A DNA stretch of 64,000 nt from Bacillota bacterium (GTDB taxonomy: Bacteria; Bacillota; Clostridia; Lachnospirales; Lachnospiraceae). The notes below the pieces were generated by a model, which was not told the DNA's origin, made no database searches, and worked only from the letters and a program-made list of their open reading frames with translations. The number at the start of each line of letters is the position of its first letter. The stretch's first letter is position 1. This document shows, piece by piece, positions 33,253 through 41,711 of this stretch. The stretch lies in the NCBI GenBank assembly GCA_023418475.1, contig JAEZZO010000052.1:163017-227016 (forward strand), given 5' to 3'. The translations under genes and the position numbers were made by a program.

Positions 33253-33303
33253 TAAACGGACATACAGAATTACTTCTGCGATGTATCGTTTGGGTTTTTT
33301 ATT
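33247..33303 (+). terminator. terminator upstream of the 6-phospho-beta-glucosidase gene
   Basis: AAACCTAAACG pairs with CGTTTGGGTTT, extended by CATAC/GTAT, followed by TTTTTTATTTTT. It overlaps RAT 2 and is expected to be read through only when LicT is active. Confidence 0.87.
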
Positions 33304-33373
33304 TTTCAACAATAAGTTGCCATTTTACAGTATTATGGTTGTGAATTTGTAATAAATGGAGGGAAGGTAAATT

Positions 33374-34792
33374 ATGGATAAAGTATTTGCAAAAGATTTT
33401 TTATGGGGGGGAGCCGTTGCAGCAAATCAATGTGAGGGTGCCTATAACGAGGATGGAAAGGGACTCAGCATTCAGGATGTCACTCCAAAAGGGTTAATGG
33501 GACCTATTACGGAAGAACCAACGAAGGATAATCTGAAATTATCCGCAATTGATTTCTATCACCGTTACAAGGAAGATATCAAATTATTTGCTGAGATGGG
33601 TTTTAAAGTTTTCCGCACCTCTATTGCCTGGTCGAGAATATTTCCGAATGGTGACGATGAGATGCCCAATGAGAAGGGTCTGCAGTTTTATGATGACCTT
33701 TTTGAGGAATGCTTAAAATATCATATGGAACCGCTTGTTACGATTTCTCATTATGAAACGCCCCTGAACCTGGCTAAAAAATACAACGGATGGTCAGACA
33801 GAAGAATGATTGGGTTTTATGAGAATTATGTAAGATGCATTTTTACAAGATATAAGGATAAAGTGAAGTACTGGTTAACCTTTAATGAGATTAATTCTAT
33901 TCTTCATATACCGCTTTCCGGTGGTATCCTATCACAAAAGGAAGATCTTACAAAGCAGGATCTGTATCAGGCAATACACCATGAGCTTGTAGCAAGCGCA
34001 CTGGCTACGAAAATTGGACATGAGATCATACCGGGTGCCAAGATCGGATGTATGGTACTGGGAATACCGGTTTATCCTCTCACCCCTAACCCGGATGATA
34101 TTATGAAGACATTGGAGACAGACCGGAACAATCTTATGTTTACCGATATCCATGTCAGAGGAAAATATCCATCCTATGTAAAACGCATTTTCAAAGAAAA
34201 TAACATTGTGATAAAGATGGAGCCCGGCGATGAAGAAATATTAAAGAATACGGTGGATTTTATATCTTTTAGTTATTATATGAGTATTTGTGCATCGGTG
34301 CAGGAAGAAGAGACCGGTAAAGGAAATATAATGGGTGGTATACCGAATCCTTATCTGGCAGCCAGTGAATGGGGTTGGCAGATTGATCCCAAAGGGTTGC
34401 GCTATTTACTTAATGTTTTATATGACCGTTATGAGAAACCGCTTTTTATTGTAGAAAATGGACTGGGTGCCGTAGATTTTCTGGTGGTAGATGAACAGGG
34501 TAATAAAACAGTTAAGGATGATTACCGGATTAAGTACTTGAATGATCATCTGGTACAGGTAAGAGAGGCTTTGGAAGACGGAGTAGAGATAATGGGCTAC
34601 ACTACATGGGGATGTATTGATGTGGTGAGTGCCGGTACGGCTGAACTGAAAAAAAGATATGGATTTATCTATGTGGACCGCCATGAGGATGGCAGCGGTA
34701 CCCTGGAGAGATATAAGAAGAAATCCTTCTATTGGTACAAAGAAGTAATCGCAACAAATGGGGCGTCTCTTAAGGATGGAAGCTGTGTATGA
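33374..34792 (+). CDS. bglA: 6-phospho-beta-glucosidase, glycoside hydrolase family 1
   Basis: 472 residues, full GH1 length. FLWGGAVAANQCEGAY opens the barrel. The acid/base glutamate is Glu172 (TFNEIN) and the nucleophile Glu361 (FIVENGLGA). AELKKRYGFIYVD carries the Lys and Tyr that bind the 6-phosphate in this subgroup. It hydrolyses phosphorylated beta-glucosides (cellobiose-6-P, aryl glucosides) delivered by the PTS permease encoded next. The ATG follows GGAGGG. Confidence 0.95.
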   Translation: MDKVFAKDFLWGGAVAANQCEGAYNEDGKGLSIQDVTPKGLMGPITEEPTKDNLKLSAIDFYHRYKEDIKLFAEMGFKVFRTSIAWSRIFPNGDDEMPNEKGLQFYDDLFEECLKYHMEPLVTISHYETPLNLAKKYNGWSDRRMIGFYENYVRCIFTRYKDKVKYWLTFNEINSILHIPLSGGILSQKEDLTKQDLYQAIHHELVASALATKIGHEIIPGAKIGCMVLGIPVYPLTPNPDDIMKTLETDRNNLMFTDIHVRGKYPSYVKRIFKENNIVIKMEPGDEEILKNTVDFISFSYYMSICASVQEEETGKGNIMGGIPNPYLAASEWGWQIDPKGLRYLLNVLYDRYEKPLFIVENGLGAVDFLVVDEQGNKTVKDDYRIKYLNDHLVQVREALEDGVEIMGYTTWGCIDVVSAGTAELKKRYGFIYVDRHEDGSGTLERYKKKSFYWYKEVIATNGASLKDGSCV

Positions 34793-34857
34793 TTGTATTT
34801 TCAGGAAAAAGCATTTACCGATAAATTACCGGTTTTTTTACCATAATAGGAGGATAT

Positions 34858-36771
34858 ATGGCTGGTAAATATGACGCATTGGCAAAAATTATTATTCAAA
34901 ACGTTGGCGGAAAATCTAACGTAATCAGCTTAACACATTGTATAACCAGACTTCGATTTAAATTAGTAGATGAGACAAAAGCAAATACGGATGTTCTTAA
35001 GAATACCGAAGATATTGTAACTGTTATACAAAGCGGCGGTCAGTATCAGGTGGTAATCGGCAATCATGTACCGGATGTATATGAGGTAATCAATAAAATT
35101 GGTAGTTTCGCTGTGCAGACGGAGGAAGCTCGTGATATTTCAAAACAGAAGCTGAGTGCGGGTGCTGCGCTGATCGATATTATCTCAGTTGTATTTCAAC
35201 CGCTGCTGGGTGTACTTGCAGCAACCGGTATGATAAAAGGTTTACTGGCATTATGCAAATTCTTTGGCTGGATGTCAGATCAGGGAGGAAGCTACATGTT
35301 GCTGTATTCCGTAGCAGATGGTTTTTTTCATTACTTGCCCATTTTTCTTGGATTTACGGCAGCTAAGAAATTTAATGTGAAAGAGTTTACCGGAATGGCT
35401 CTTGGTGCGGCACTGCTCTATGCAAATGATGTGCTGGCACTCGCAAAACTCGAACCGGTATCTACTCTATTTGCAGGGACAGACTTTGCCACGAATGTAT
35501 ATACCACCTTTTTAAAGATACCGGTATTAATGCCAGCGGCAGGCTATGCCTCTTCGGTTATACCGATTATATTGGCAGTTTGGGTTGCAGGCAAGGTAGA
35601 AGCCTTCTGGAAGAAGCGAGTACCGGATGTGATTAAAACATTTGTAGTACCGATGCTAACACTTGCTATCTGTACACCGTTAACCTTTATTGTTGTTGGG
35701 CCGGCTGCTTCCATTTTAACTTCTTTGATTGGAATACTTAGCTCTGCTCTTTATGCCTTAAGTCCATTGATAGCAGGGCTGCTGTTAGGAGCTACCTGGC
35801 AGGTGCTTGTAATTTTTGGATTGCATTGGGGACTTATTCCAATTATGATGGCGAATCTTGGAAGCATTGGGTATGATTTTGCAATTGCTCCTTATTTTGC
35901 TGCGTCGTTTGCACAGACAGCAGTTGTATTTGCTATATTGGCAAAAACCAGCGATGCAAAGCTGCGGGCGCTCTGTATTCCGGCAGGTATATCGGGCATC
36001 TTCGGCGTTACGGAACCTGCAATTTATGGTATTACTCTGCCAAGAAAGAATCCATTTGTGATTTCCTGTATCGCAGCGGCGGCCGGTGGTGCAATAATAG
36101 GCGGTACAGGAACGAAGGTCTATACTTTTGGTGGACTCGGTGTATTTGGTATTCCTACCTTTATTGATACAAAGACCAATGATGTTTCAAGTATAATCTG
36201 GGCTCTAATTGCAGTAGCAGTGGCGAGCGTAATAGCTTTTACATTGACATTTATTCTTTATAAGGATGATGCAGGTAAGATGAGCGGCAATTTCGCATCA
36301 GCGTCGGCAACTTCCGGGAAGTATAAAGTAATAGTAAGTCCAATGAAAGGTGAAGTAAGGGAATTAAGTGAAGTGGAGGATGAAGCGTTTGCAAGCGGTA
36401 TCCTTGGAAAAGGTGTGGCAATACTTCCGGCAGAAGGAAAATTGGTTTCCCCGATCGATGGAGAAATTACGACGTTTTTCCCGACCGGACATGCAATTGG
36501 CTTAAAATCAGACTTTGGCGCGGAAATCTTAATTCATATCGGCATGGATACAGTAAAGCTGGAGGGAAAATATTTTACGAAAAAAGCAAATCCGGGTGAG
36601 AAGGTGAAGAAAGGTCAGCTTCTGCTTGAATTTGATATGGATGCTATTAAAAATGCGGGTTACTCCATTCTTACTCCGATTATTGTGACCAATCCGGAAG
36701 ATTATGCGGATATTTTATATGAAACAGGCAGAAGTACAAAATATAACCAGGAATTAATGCAAATATTATAG
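34858..36771 (+). CDS. bglP: beta-glucoside PTS permease, EIIBCA
   Basis: 637 residues. The IIB domain is at 1-~90 with phospho-Cys28 (SLTHCITRLRF). IIC spans ~105-480 with many membrane helices and the glucose-superfamily motif GISGIFGVTEPAIYGITLP. IIA covers ~500-637 with phospho-His560 (LIHIGMDTVKLEG). It imports and phosphorylates beta-glucosides and would also control LicT by phosphorylation. The domain order B-C-A is that of BglF/BglP. Confidence 0.96.
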   Translation: MAGKYDALAKIIIQNVGGKSNVISLTHCITRLRFKLVDETKANTDVLKNTEDIVTVIQSGGQYQVVIGNHVPDVYEVINKIGSFAVQTEEARDISKQKLSAGAALIDIISVVFQPLLGVLAATGMIKGLLALCKFFGWMSDQGGSYMLLYSVADGFFHYLPIFLGFTAAKKFNVKEFTGMALGAALLYANDVLALAKLEPVSTLFAGTDFATNVYTTFLKIPVLMPAAGYASSVIPIILAVWVAGKVEAFWKKRVPDVIKTFVVPMLTLAICTPLTFIVVGPAASILTSLIGILSSALYALSPLIAGLLLGATWQVLVIFGLHWGLIPIMMANLGSIGYDFAIAPYFAASFAQTAVVFAILAKTSDAKLRALCIPAGISGIFGVTEPAIYGITLPRKNPFVISCIAAAAGGAIIGGTGTKVYTFGGLGVFGIPTFIDTKTNDVSSIIWALIAVAVASVIAFTLTFILYKDDAGKMSGNFASASATSGKYKVIVSPMKGEVRELSEVEDEAFASGILGKGVAILPAEGKLVSPIDGEITTFFPTGHAIGLKSDFGAEILIHIGMDTVKLEGKYFTKKANPGEKVKKGQLLLEFDMDAIKNAGYSILTPIIVTNPEDYADILYETGRSTKYNQELMQIL

Positions 36772-36788
36772 ATGAACCGGGAGATAAT

Positions 36789-37046
36789 ATGCAATCATTT
36801 GAATATAAAATTAAAGATGAGCTGGGAATTCATGCAAGACCGGCGGGACTTTTAGTAAAGCTTGCAAAAAATTACGAAAGCATAATCACAGTTAATAAAA
36901 ATGGTTCTGTGGCAGATGCAAAGAAAATCATGGCACTGATGTGCCTTGGAGTTACAAAGGGAACAACTGTTACAATAAATGTGGAAGGCACAGATGAGGC
37001 TGAGGCGGGAGCAGCAGTGCAGCATTTTTTTACAGATAATTTATAA
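36789..37046 (+). CDS. HPr-family phosphocarrier protein with Lys46
   Basis: 85 residues. The active-site His15 is in LGIHARPAG. The region normally reading KSIMGVMSLG is KKIMALMCLG, so residue 46, the serine phosphorylated by HPr kinase in Firmicutes, is lysine. The protein should accept a phosphate from EI but not take part in Ser46-dependent CcpA control. It is encoded 17 bases after the IIBCA gene, so it probably serves this operon. It is either a dedicated HPr paralog or the general HPr; another copy outside the window is likely. Confidence 0.9.
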   Translation: MQSFEYKIKDELGIHARPAGLLVKLAKNYESIITVNKNGSVADAKKIMALMCLGVTKGTTVTINVEGTDEAEAGAAVQHFFTDNL

Positions 37047-37069
37047 ATATACCGGGAGAGTATAATGTA

Positions 37070-37222
37070 AGGTAAATGCGAAACTCATTAACAAAAAGGA
37101 ATTATTCTGCTGACTGATTAATGCACTGTAATTAGTCTTCCGCAAAATCTTAAGTGTTTATTGTCTTTATTTAACAGCCAGGGTACCGTTCCGATTTATC
37201 ATGTTAATGGTTTCGCGTTTCT
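37070..37222. repeat. nested inverted repeats downstream of the HPr gene
   Basis: CGAAACTCATTAACA (37079-37093) is nearly the reverse complement of TGTTAATGGTTTCG (37202-37215). Inside is a second hairpin, GACTGATTA (37112-37120) and TAATTAGTC (37129-37137). The left end, GGTAAATGCGAAACTCA, resembles the terminal repeat of the MITE at 29124, so it may be a distant or rearranged relative. Confidence 0.45.
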
Positions 37223-37267
37223 ATAATAATCATGCTTACAAGTAATTATTTGATCATAACCCCTTTT

Positions 37268-37309
37268 ACAGAAGATTTGACCATTCCCCGGTGAAATCTT
37301 CTGTTGTTT
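37268..37309 (+). terminator. intrinsic terminator after the bgl operon
   Basis: ACAGAAGATTT (37268-37278) and AAATCTTCTGT (37294-37304), a perfect 11-bp stem, followed by TGTTTTATTT. It ends the licT-bglA-bglP-HPr unit. The region from here to 37543 contains no convincing gene. Confidence 0.8.
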
Positions 37310-37543
37310 TATTTCATACGAGAAAAGATCATCCTATGAAATACCCCACCAAGAGATGCGCATTTCGCGCCCAGAATAAAAGTTGTGCAATGAGCAGTAA
37401 CGCAGCACCGGCCGATACCATTTCCGGAGAATAGATTATACTTGCATTCTAAAATGGCAGGGATTAGAATAATACAAACAGCAACGAAATAGATTTTAGG
37501 CTTTTTCCGGGCTAACCATATCATAAAATAACGGAGGAATACA

Positions 37544-37987
37544 ATGGATCAGATTGATAAGCAGCTCTTAATCATGCTTCAGGAAAATGCAAGAGTACCT
37601 CTGAAACAATTGGCCGAAAAGGTTTATTTATCCTCTCCGGCAGCAGCCGCCAGAATTACGAGGCTGGAAAAGCAAGGTATTATAAAAGGATATCATACGG
37701 AAATTGATTGGCTAAAATTAGGCTATCATATTACAGCCTTTATTAATCTCGAGGTAGCGCCGGACCAGAAGAAGGAATTTTATCCCTTTATTAAGGATTG
37801 TCCGAATGTGATGGAATGTAATTGTGTAACTGGCAATTACTCCATGCTGATTAAGGTTTGCTTCCAGAGCACAATGGATCTGGATGCTTTTATTGGGGAT
37901 GTGCAGAGATTTGGAAAGACAAGCACACAGATTGTATTCTCTACAGCGGTGGAACATCGTGGGATACAAATATTAAACGATGTGTAA
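37544..37987 (+). CDS. Lrp/AsnC-family transcriptional regulator
   Basis: 147 residues. N-terminal helix-turn-helix, DQIDKQLLIMLQENARVPLK followed by QLAEKVYLSSPAAAARITRL, and a C-terminal RAM-type ligand-binding domain (YHITAFINLEVAPDQKKEF ... VMECNCVTGNYSMLIKV). These proteins usually sense amino acids as octamers. The ATG follows CGGAGG. No operon partner is obvious, so its regulon is unknown. Confidence 0.92.
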   Translation: MDQIDKQLLIMLQENARVPLKQLAEKVYLSSPAAAARITRLEKQGIIKGYHTEIDWLKLGYHITAFINLEVAPDQKKEFYPFIKDCPNVMECNCVTGNYSMLIKVCFQSTMDLDAFIGDVQRFGKTSTQIVFSTAVEHRGIQILNDV

Positions 37988-38068
37988 AATGATCGATATG
38001 TACAAAATACAGTAAGAAATTTAGTAGTTTAGGACCGGCAGGAATGATATAGTGATGGGGAGATTAAG

Positions 38069-38992
38069 ATGATACAAACAATAAAAATGAATTTGGATGA
38101 TACAATGAAGTTATCCAATACGGCAAAAGCGTTATCTTCCGAAACCAGAATTGAGATTTTAAGGCAATTGCGGTATAAGGATTTGAATGTGAATGAAATA
38201 GCGGAACTACTTAATATTCCGGCATCCTCCTCTGCAGCACATGTGAAGGTTTTAGAGGAAGCGGGGATGATTAAGACCACTCTACTGCCAGGAATAAGAG
38301 GTTCAATGAAGGTTTGCCATATTGTACTGGACCATATTTATGTGGAACTCAATACAACAAGAAATCTGGAGCAGGATGAGGAAATAATTAAGATGCCGAT
38401 CGGTAATTATGTTGACTACAAAATTAAGGTAACCTGCGGTATTGTAAGCAGTAAAGGTCCAATCGGAGCAGAAGATGACCCACGTTGTTTCTATTTGCCG
38501 GAACGTACCGAAGCACAGCTTATATGGCTGGGACATGGATATATCGAATATCGTTTTCCTACAAATTCAATTACGGGAAAGGAAATTCAAAAGCTTGAAA
38601 TCTCCATGGAATTATGTTCGGAGGATCATGAATATAATCTTAACTATCCTTCTGATATTACTCTCTGGGTAAGTGGCATGGAAGCGGGTACCTGGACATG
38701 TCCAGGTGATTTTGGAGGACGCAGGGGTAAGCTTAATCCGGACTGGTGGCCGGATAAGAATACACAGTTTGGTCAGCTGAAAACATGGAAGCTTACGGAA
38801 CAGGGCTGCTTTGTTGATGATGAAAAAGCCGGTGATAGAACGATAAAAGAATTTAAAGCAGGGAGCAAGGATTATATTGCTGTTCGTATTGGTGTAAAAG
38901 ATGATGCGCCAAACAAAGGTGGATTAAACCTTTTCGGAGAGAATTTTGGAGATTTTGCACAGAATATTAACATGAAAATTGTATTCAAGTAA
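38069..38992 (+). CDS. ArsR-type HTH regulator with a long C-terminal domain
   Basis: 307 residues. Residues ~10-85 are an ArsR-like winged helix (NTAKALSSETRIEILRQLRY, then NVNEIAELLNIPASSSAAHV, then KVLEEAGMI). The C-terminal ~210 residues form a beta-rich region (GHGYIEYRFP, LEISMELCSED, NYPSDITLWVSGME, WTCPGDFGGRRGKLNPDWWP, GENFGDFAQNINMKI) and are probably a ligand-sensing domain. True metal-sensing ArsR proteins are ~100-120 residues; here no metal cysteine motif is seen. It stands directly upstream of galK, galE and galT, so control of sugar metabolism is a reasonable guess. Confidence 0.8.
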   Translation: MIQTIKMNLDDTMKLSNTAKALSSETRIEILRQLRYKDLNVNEIAELLNIPASSSAAHVKVLEEAGMIKTTLLPGIRGSMKVCHIVLDHIYVELNTTRNLEQDEEIIKMPIGNYVDYKIKVTCGIVSSKGPIGAEDDPRCFYLPERTEAQLIWLGHGYIEYRFPTNSITGKEIQKLEISMELCSEDHEYNLNYPSDITLWVSGMEAGTWTCPGDFGGRRGKLNPDWWPDKNTQFGQLKTWKLTEQGCFVDDEKAGDRTIKEFKAGSKDYIAVRIGVKDDAPNKGGLNLFGENFGDFAQNINMKIVFK

Positions 38993-39098
38993 TACCTTAA
39001 ACTTGATATATCCTCTTTACAAAAAGCGTAGAGAGGAGTATTATTAGTTCAAACAAACAGAAATTATGTAATATAACAGAAATACTGCATTAATTAAA

Positions 39099-39107
39099 TG
39101 TTAAAAT
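39099..39107 (+). promoter_or_regulatory. extended -10 promoter element of galK
   Basis: TGTTAAAAT is an extended -10 motif (TG at 39099-39100, TAAAAT at 39102-39107) about 70 bases before galK. No good -35 is visible. Confidence 0.35.
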
Positions 39108-39142
39108 AGCAGGATAGAGGTTAGTACTTTTTACTAAAGTTT

Positions 39143-39170
39143 TGCATGTCGCATGCACGGCAGATGGAGG
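39143..39170 (+). repeat. hairpin-SD cassette before galK
   Basis: TGCATG (39143-39148) and CATGCA (39152-39157) form a perfect stem. It is followed by CGGCAGATGGAGGTTATTATG, identical to the cobD leader. The loop and left arm differ from cobD, but the hairpin is preserved. Confidence 0.55.
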
Positions 39171-39175
39171 TTATT

Positions 39176-40342
39176 ATGAAGAAAGAATTGATACAGAGAT
39201 TTGAGGAGATATTTGGTGCAGAAGGAGATTATCAGGTTTATTTTGCTCCCGGCAGAGTGAACTTAATCGGGGAGCATACAGATTATAATGGAGGACATGT
39301 ATTCCCCTGTGCTCTGACGATAGGTACTTATGCGGTTGCTCGTAGAAGAGAAGATAAAAAACTTCGTTTTTATTCAATGAACTTTGAAAATTATGGAATA
39401 ATTGAAAGCTCTCTTGAAAACCTTGAGAAGAAAACGGAAGATGATTGGGCAAATTATCCGAAGGGCGTTATCTGGAGTATGCAAAAGAAGGGGTATACCA
39501 TTGAAAAGGGTATGGATGTATTGTATTTTGGAAATATACCAAATGGTTCAGGACTTTCCTCTTCTGCATCACTTGAGGTTTTAACCAGCTTTATTTTAAC
39601 AAAGCTCTTTGACCTTACGATTAATTTTACAGAGATAGCACTGCTTAGCCAGTATGCGGAGAACAATTTCAACGGCGTTAATTGTGGAATTATGGACCAG
39701 TTTGCAAGTGCCATGGGTAAGAAAAATAATGCTATTTTCCTTGATACGGCGGATTTATCTTATGAATATGCGCCGCTTGATTTGGGGGATTCTAAGATCG
39801 TTATTATGAATACGAATAAGAAACGAGGTCTTGGAGATTCAAAATATAATGAGAGAAGAAGTGAATGTGAAGAGGCACTTGCTGATTTACAGAAGGTAAT
39901 GAAGATTAAAGCGCTCGGTGAATTGACAGAAGAGGAATTTGAGATGCACAAGGCGGCAATTGCTAATCCTGTTGATGTAAAAAGGGCAAAGCATGCCGTA
40001 TATGAAAATCAGAGAACCATCAAAGCTGTCGAAGCGCTCAAGAATAAAGATCTTACGTTGTTTGGAAAGCTTATGAACGCATCCCATATTTCTCTGCAAT
40101 ATGATTATGAGGTAACAGGCCTTGAACTTGATACCATAGTGGAAGCAGCTTGGAAGCAAAAGGGTGTTATCGGAGCAAGAATGACAGGTGCCGGCTTTGG
40201 CGGTTGTGCGGTCAGCATTGTGAAAGAAGTGTTTATTGACAGCTTTATTACGAATGTGGGCAAGGAATATCTTGATAAAATAGGCTATGAGGCTGCCTTT
40301 TATGTTGTGGAGATCGGGAATGGACCGAGCATCCTTTCTTAA
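39176..40342 (+). CDS. galK: galactokinase
   Basis: 388 residues, GHMP kinase family. FAPGRVNLIGEHTDYNGG is the galactose-binding signature, PNGSGLSSSASLEV the ATP-binding loop, and MTGAGFGGCAV the third GHMP motif. It phosphorylates alpha-galactose at O1. ATG 39176 after GATGGAGG is used; the frame is open 10 codons earlier. It is the first gene of the Leloir set galK-galE-galT, which have separate ribosome sites and gaps of 180-190 bases. Confidence 0.97.
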   Translation: MKKELIQRFEEIFGAEGDYQVYFAPGRVNLIGEHTDYNGGHVFPCALTIGTYAVARRREDKKLRFYSMNFENYGIIESSLENLEKKTEDDWANYPKGVIWSMQKKGYTIEKGMDVLYFGNIPNGSGLSSSASLEVLTSFILTKLFDLTINFTEIALLSQYAENNFNGVNCGIMDQFASAMGKKNNAIFLDTADLSYEYAPLDLGDSKIVIMNTNKKRGLGDSKYNERRSECEEALADLQKVMKIKALGELTEEEFEMHKAAIANPVDVKRAKHAVYENQRTIKAVEALKNKDLTLFGKLMNASHISLQYDYEVTGLELDTIVEAAWKQKGVIGARMTGAGFGGCAVSIVKEVFIDSFITNVGKEYLDKIGYEAAFYVVEIGNGPSILS

Positions 40343-40525
40343 TGGTGGCTTTGAGACAACGTAATTAATTCACCCGGCAAAGATCCTGGCTGCTATGTTA
40401 ATACACAGATAAGCAGAATAGATCCGGTCTGCTCAATACTATCGATACAGTCATATCGATCCGGTAAATCACTTTTAGGCTTTTCATGTCAGAAATATAT
40501 TAAAATAGAAAGAAGGAAGGTAATT

Positions 40526-41518
40526 ATGACAATTTTAGTATTAGGCGGTGCAGGTTATATCGGTTCTCATACCGTTTATGAATTGATTGACCGTGGGGAA
40601 GATGTCGTTATTGTAGATAATCTGGAGACCGGTCATATCGAAGCAGTTCATCCGAAGGCTCGTTTTTATCAGGGAGATATTCGCAACCGCAGCTTTCTTG
40701 ACGTCGTTTTTGAAAAAGAGAAGATTGATGCAGTAATTCACTTTGCTGCTAATTCACTGGTCGGAGAAAGTATGGTAAATCCTCTGAAATATTATGACAA
40801 CAATATGTGTGGCACCAAGGTGTTGCTGGAAGCAATGGTAGCACATAAAATTGATAAGATAGTATTTTCCTCCACTGCCGCAACTTACGGTGAACCGGAG
40901 CGTATACCGATTTTGGAGACAGATAAAACCGAGCCTACCAATACGTATGGAGAGACGAAGCTTTCTATGGAAAAAATGTTTTACTGGACTTCTAAGGCAC
41001 ATAGCCTTCGCTATGTATCTCTTCGTTACTTCAATGCCTGCGGAGCGCATAAGAACGGCAATATCGGTGAAGCACATAATCCAGAGAGCCATCTGATTCC
41101 GCTGATTCTTCAAGTACCGAATAAACAAAGAGAAGCAATTAATATCTACGGCGATGATTACGATACCAAGGATGGTACTTGTGTAAGAGACTATATTCAT
41201 GTAACCGATTTGGCGCAGGCACATATTCTGGCGGTGGAATATCTTGCGATGGGGAATCCGAGCAATATCTTTAATCTTGGAAACGGAATTGGCTTTACCG
41301 TAAAAGAAGTGATAGATACAGCACGAAGGGTAACAGCTGATCCGATTAAAGCAGAGCTTTCCCCAAGGCGTGCAGGAGATCCGGCGGTTTTAATTGCATC
41401 CAGTGATAAGGCTAAGTCAGTACTTGGCTGGAAACCGGAACATGCGGATCTGGAGGAAATCATAGCGTCAGCCTGGAATTGGCATAAAAAACATCCGAGA
41501 GGATATGCATCCAACTAA
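40526..41518 (+). CDS. galE: UDP-glucose 4-epimerase
   Basis: 330 residues, extended short-chain dehydrogenase. NAD motif GGAGYIGSHT near the N-terminus. The catalytic YxxxK is in NTYGETKLSMEKMF, with the Ser in VFSSTAATYGEP. FNLGNGIGFTVKEV is typical of GalE. It interconverts UDP-glucose and UDP-galactose. The ATG follows AAGGAAGG. Terminator-like dyads around it are weak. Confidence 0.96.
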   Translation: MTILVLGGAGYIGSHTVYELIDRGEDVVIVDNLETGHIEAVHPKARFYQGDIRNRSFLDVVFEKEKIDAVIHFAANSLVGESMVNPLKYYDNNMCGTKVLLEAMVAHKIDKIVFSSTAATYGEPERIPILETDKTEPTNTYGETKLSMEKMFYWTSKAHSLRYVSLRYFNACGAHKNGNIGEAHNPESHLIPLILQVPNKQREAINIYGDDYDTKDGTCVRDYIHVTDLAQAHILAVEYLAMGNPSNIFNLGNGIGFTVKEVIDTARRVTADPIKAELSPRRAGDPAVLIASSDKAKSVLGWKPEHADLEEIIASAWNWHKKHPRGYASN

Positions 41519-41614
41519 TCACAGCCGTCTGTTTACAATTGATGGAAGAATACTTTATAGAAAATATTTCCACAAGTGATTGCTTTTTGGATTAGATAGC
41601 AGAGTTATTTAAGG

Positions 41615-41629
41615 TGCCGTTTTGCGGCA
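41615..41629 (+). repeat. TGCCG hairpin in the galE-galT gap
   Basis: TGCCGTTTTGCGGCA is a perfect 5-bp hairpin. Nearly the same sequence, TGCCGTTTTGTGGCA, is at 23053, and a decayed form, TTGCCATTTTACAGTA, is near 33316. Confidence 0.45.
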
Positions 41630-41711
41630 TATGCTTGCAGATGTATATTTCAGGGTGATTTACTATGATGCGCAGGAACAAATTGGCGGTATTAGGTAAA
41701 TGGAGGGCAAT

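Noticed and set aside
37309..37524. 71-codon minus-strand frame between the bgl terminator and the Lrp-type gene
   Set aside because: It has one hydrophobic stretch but no ribosome site before its ATG, no recognisable family and cysteine-rich random-looking text. Kept out of the gene list.
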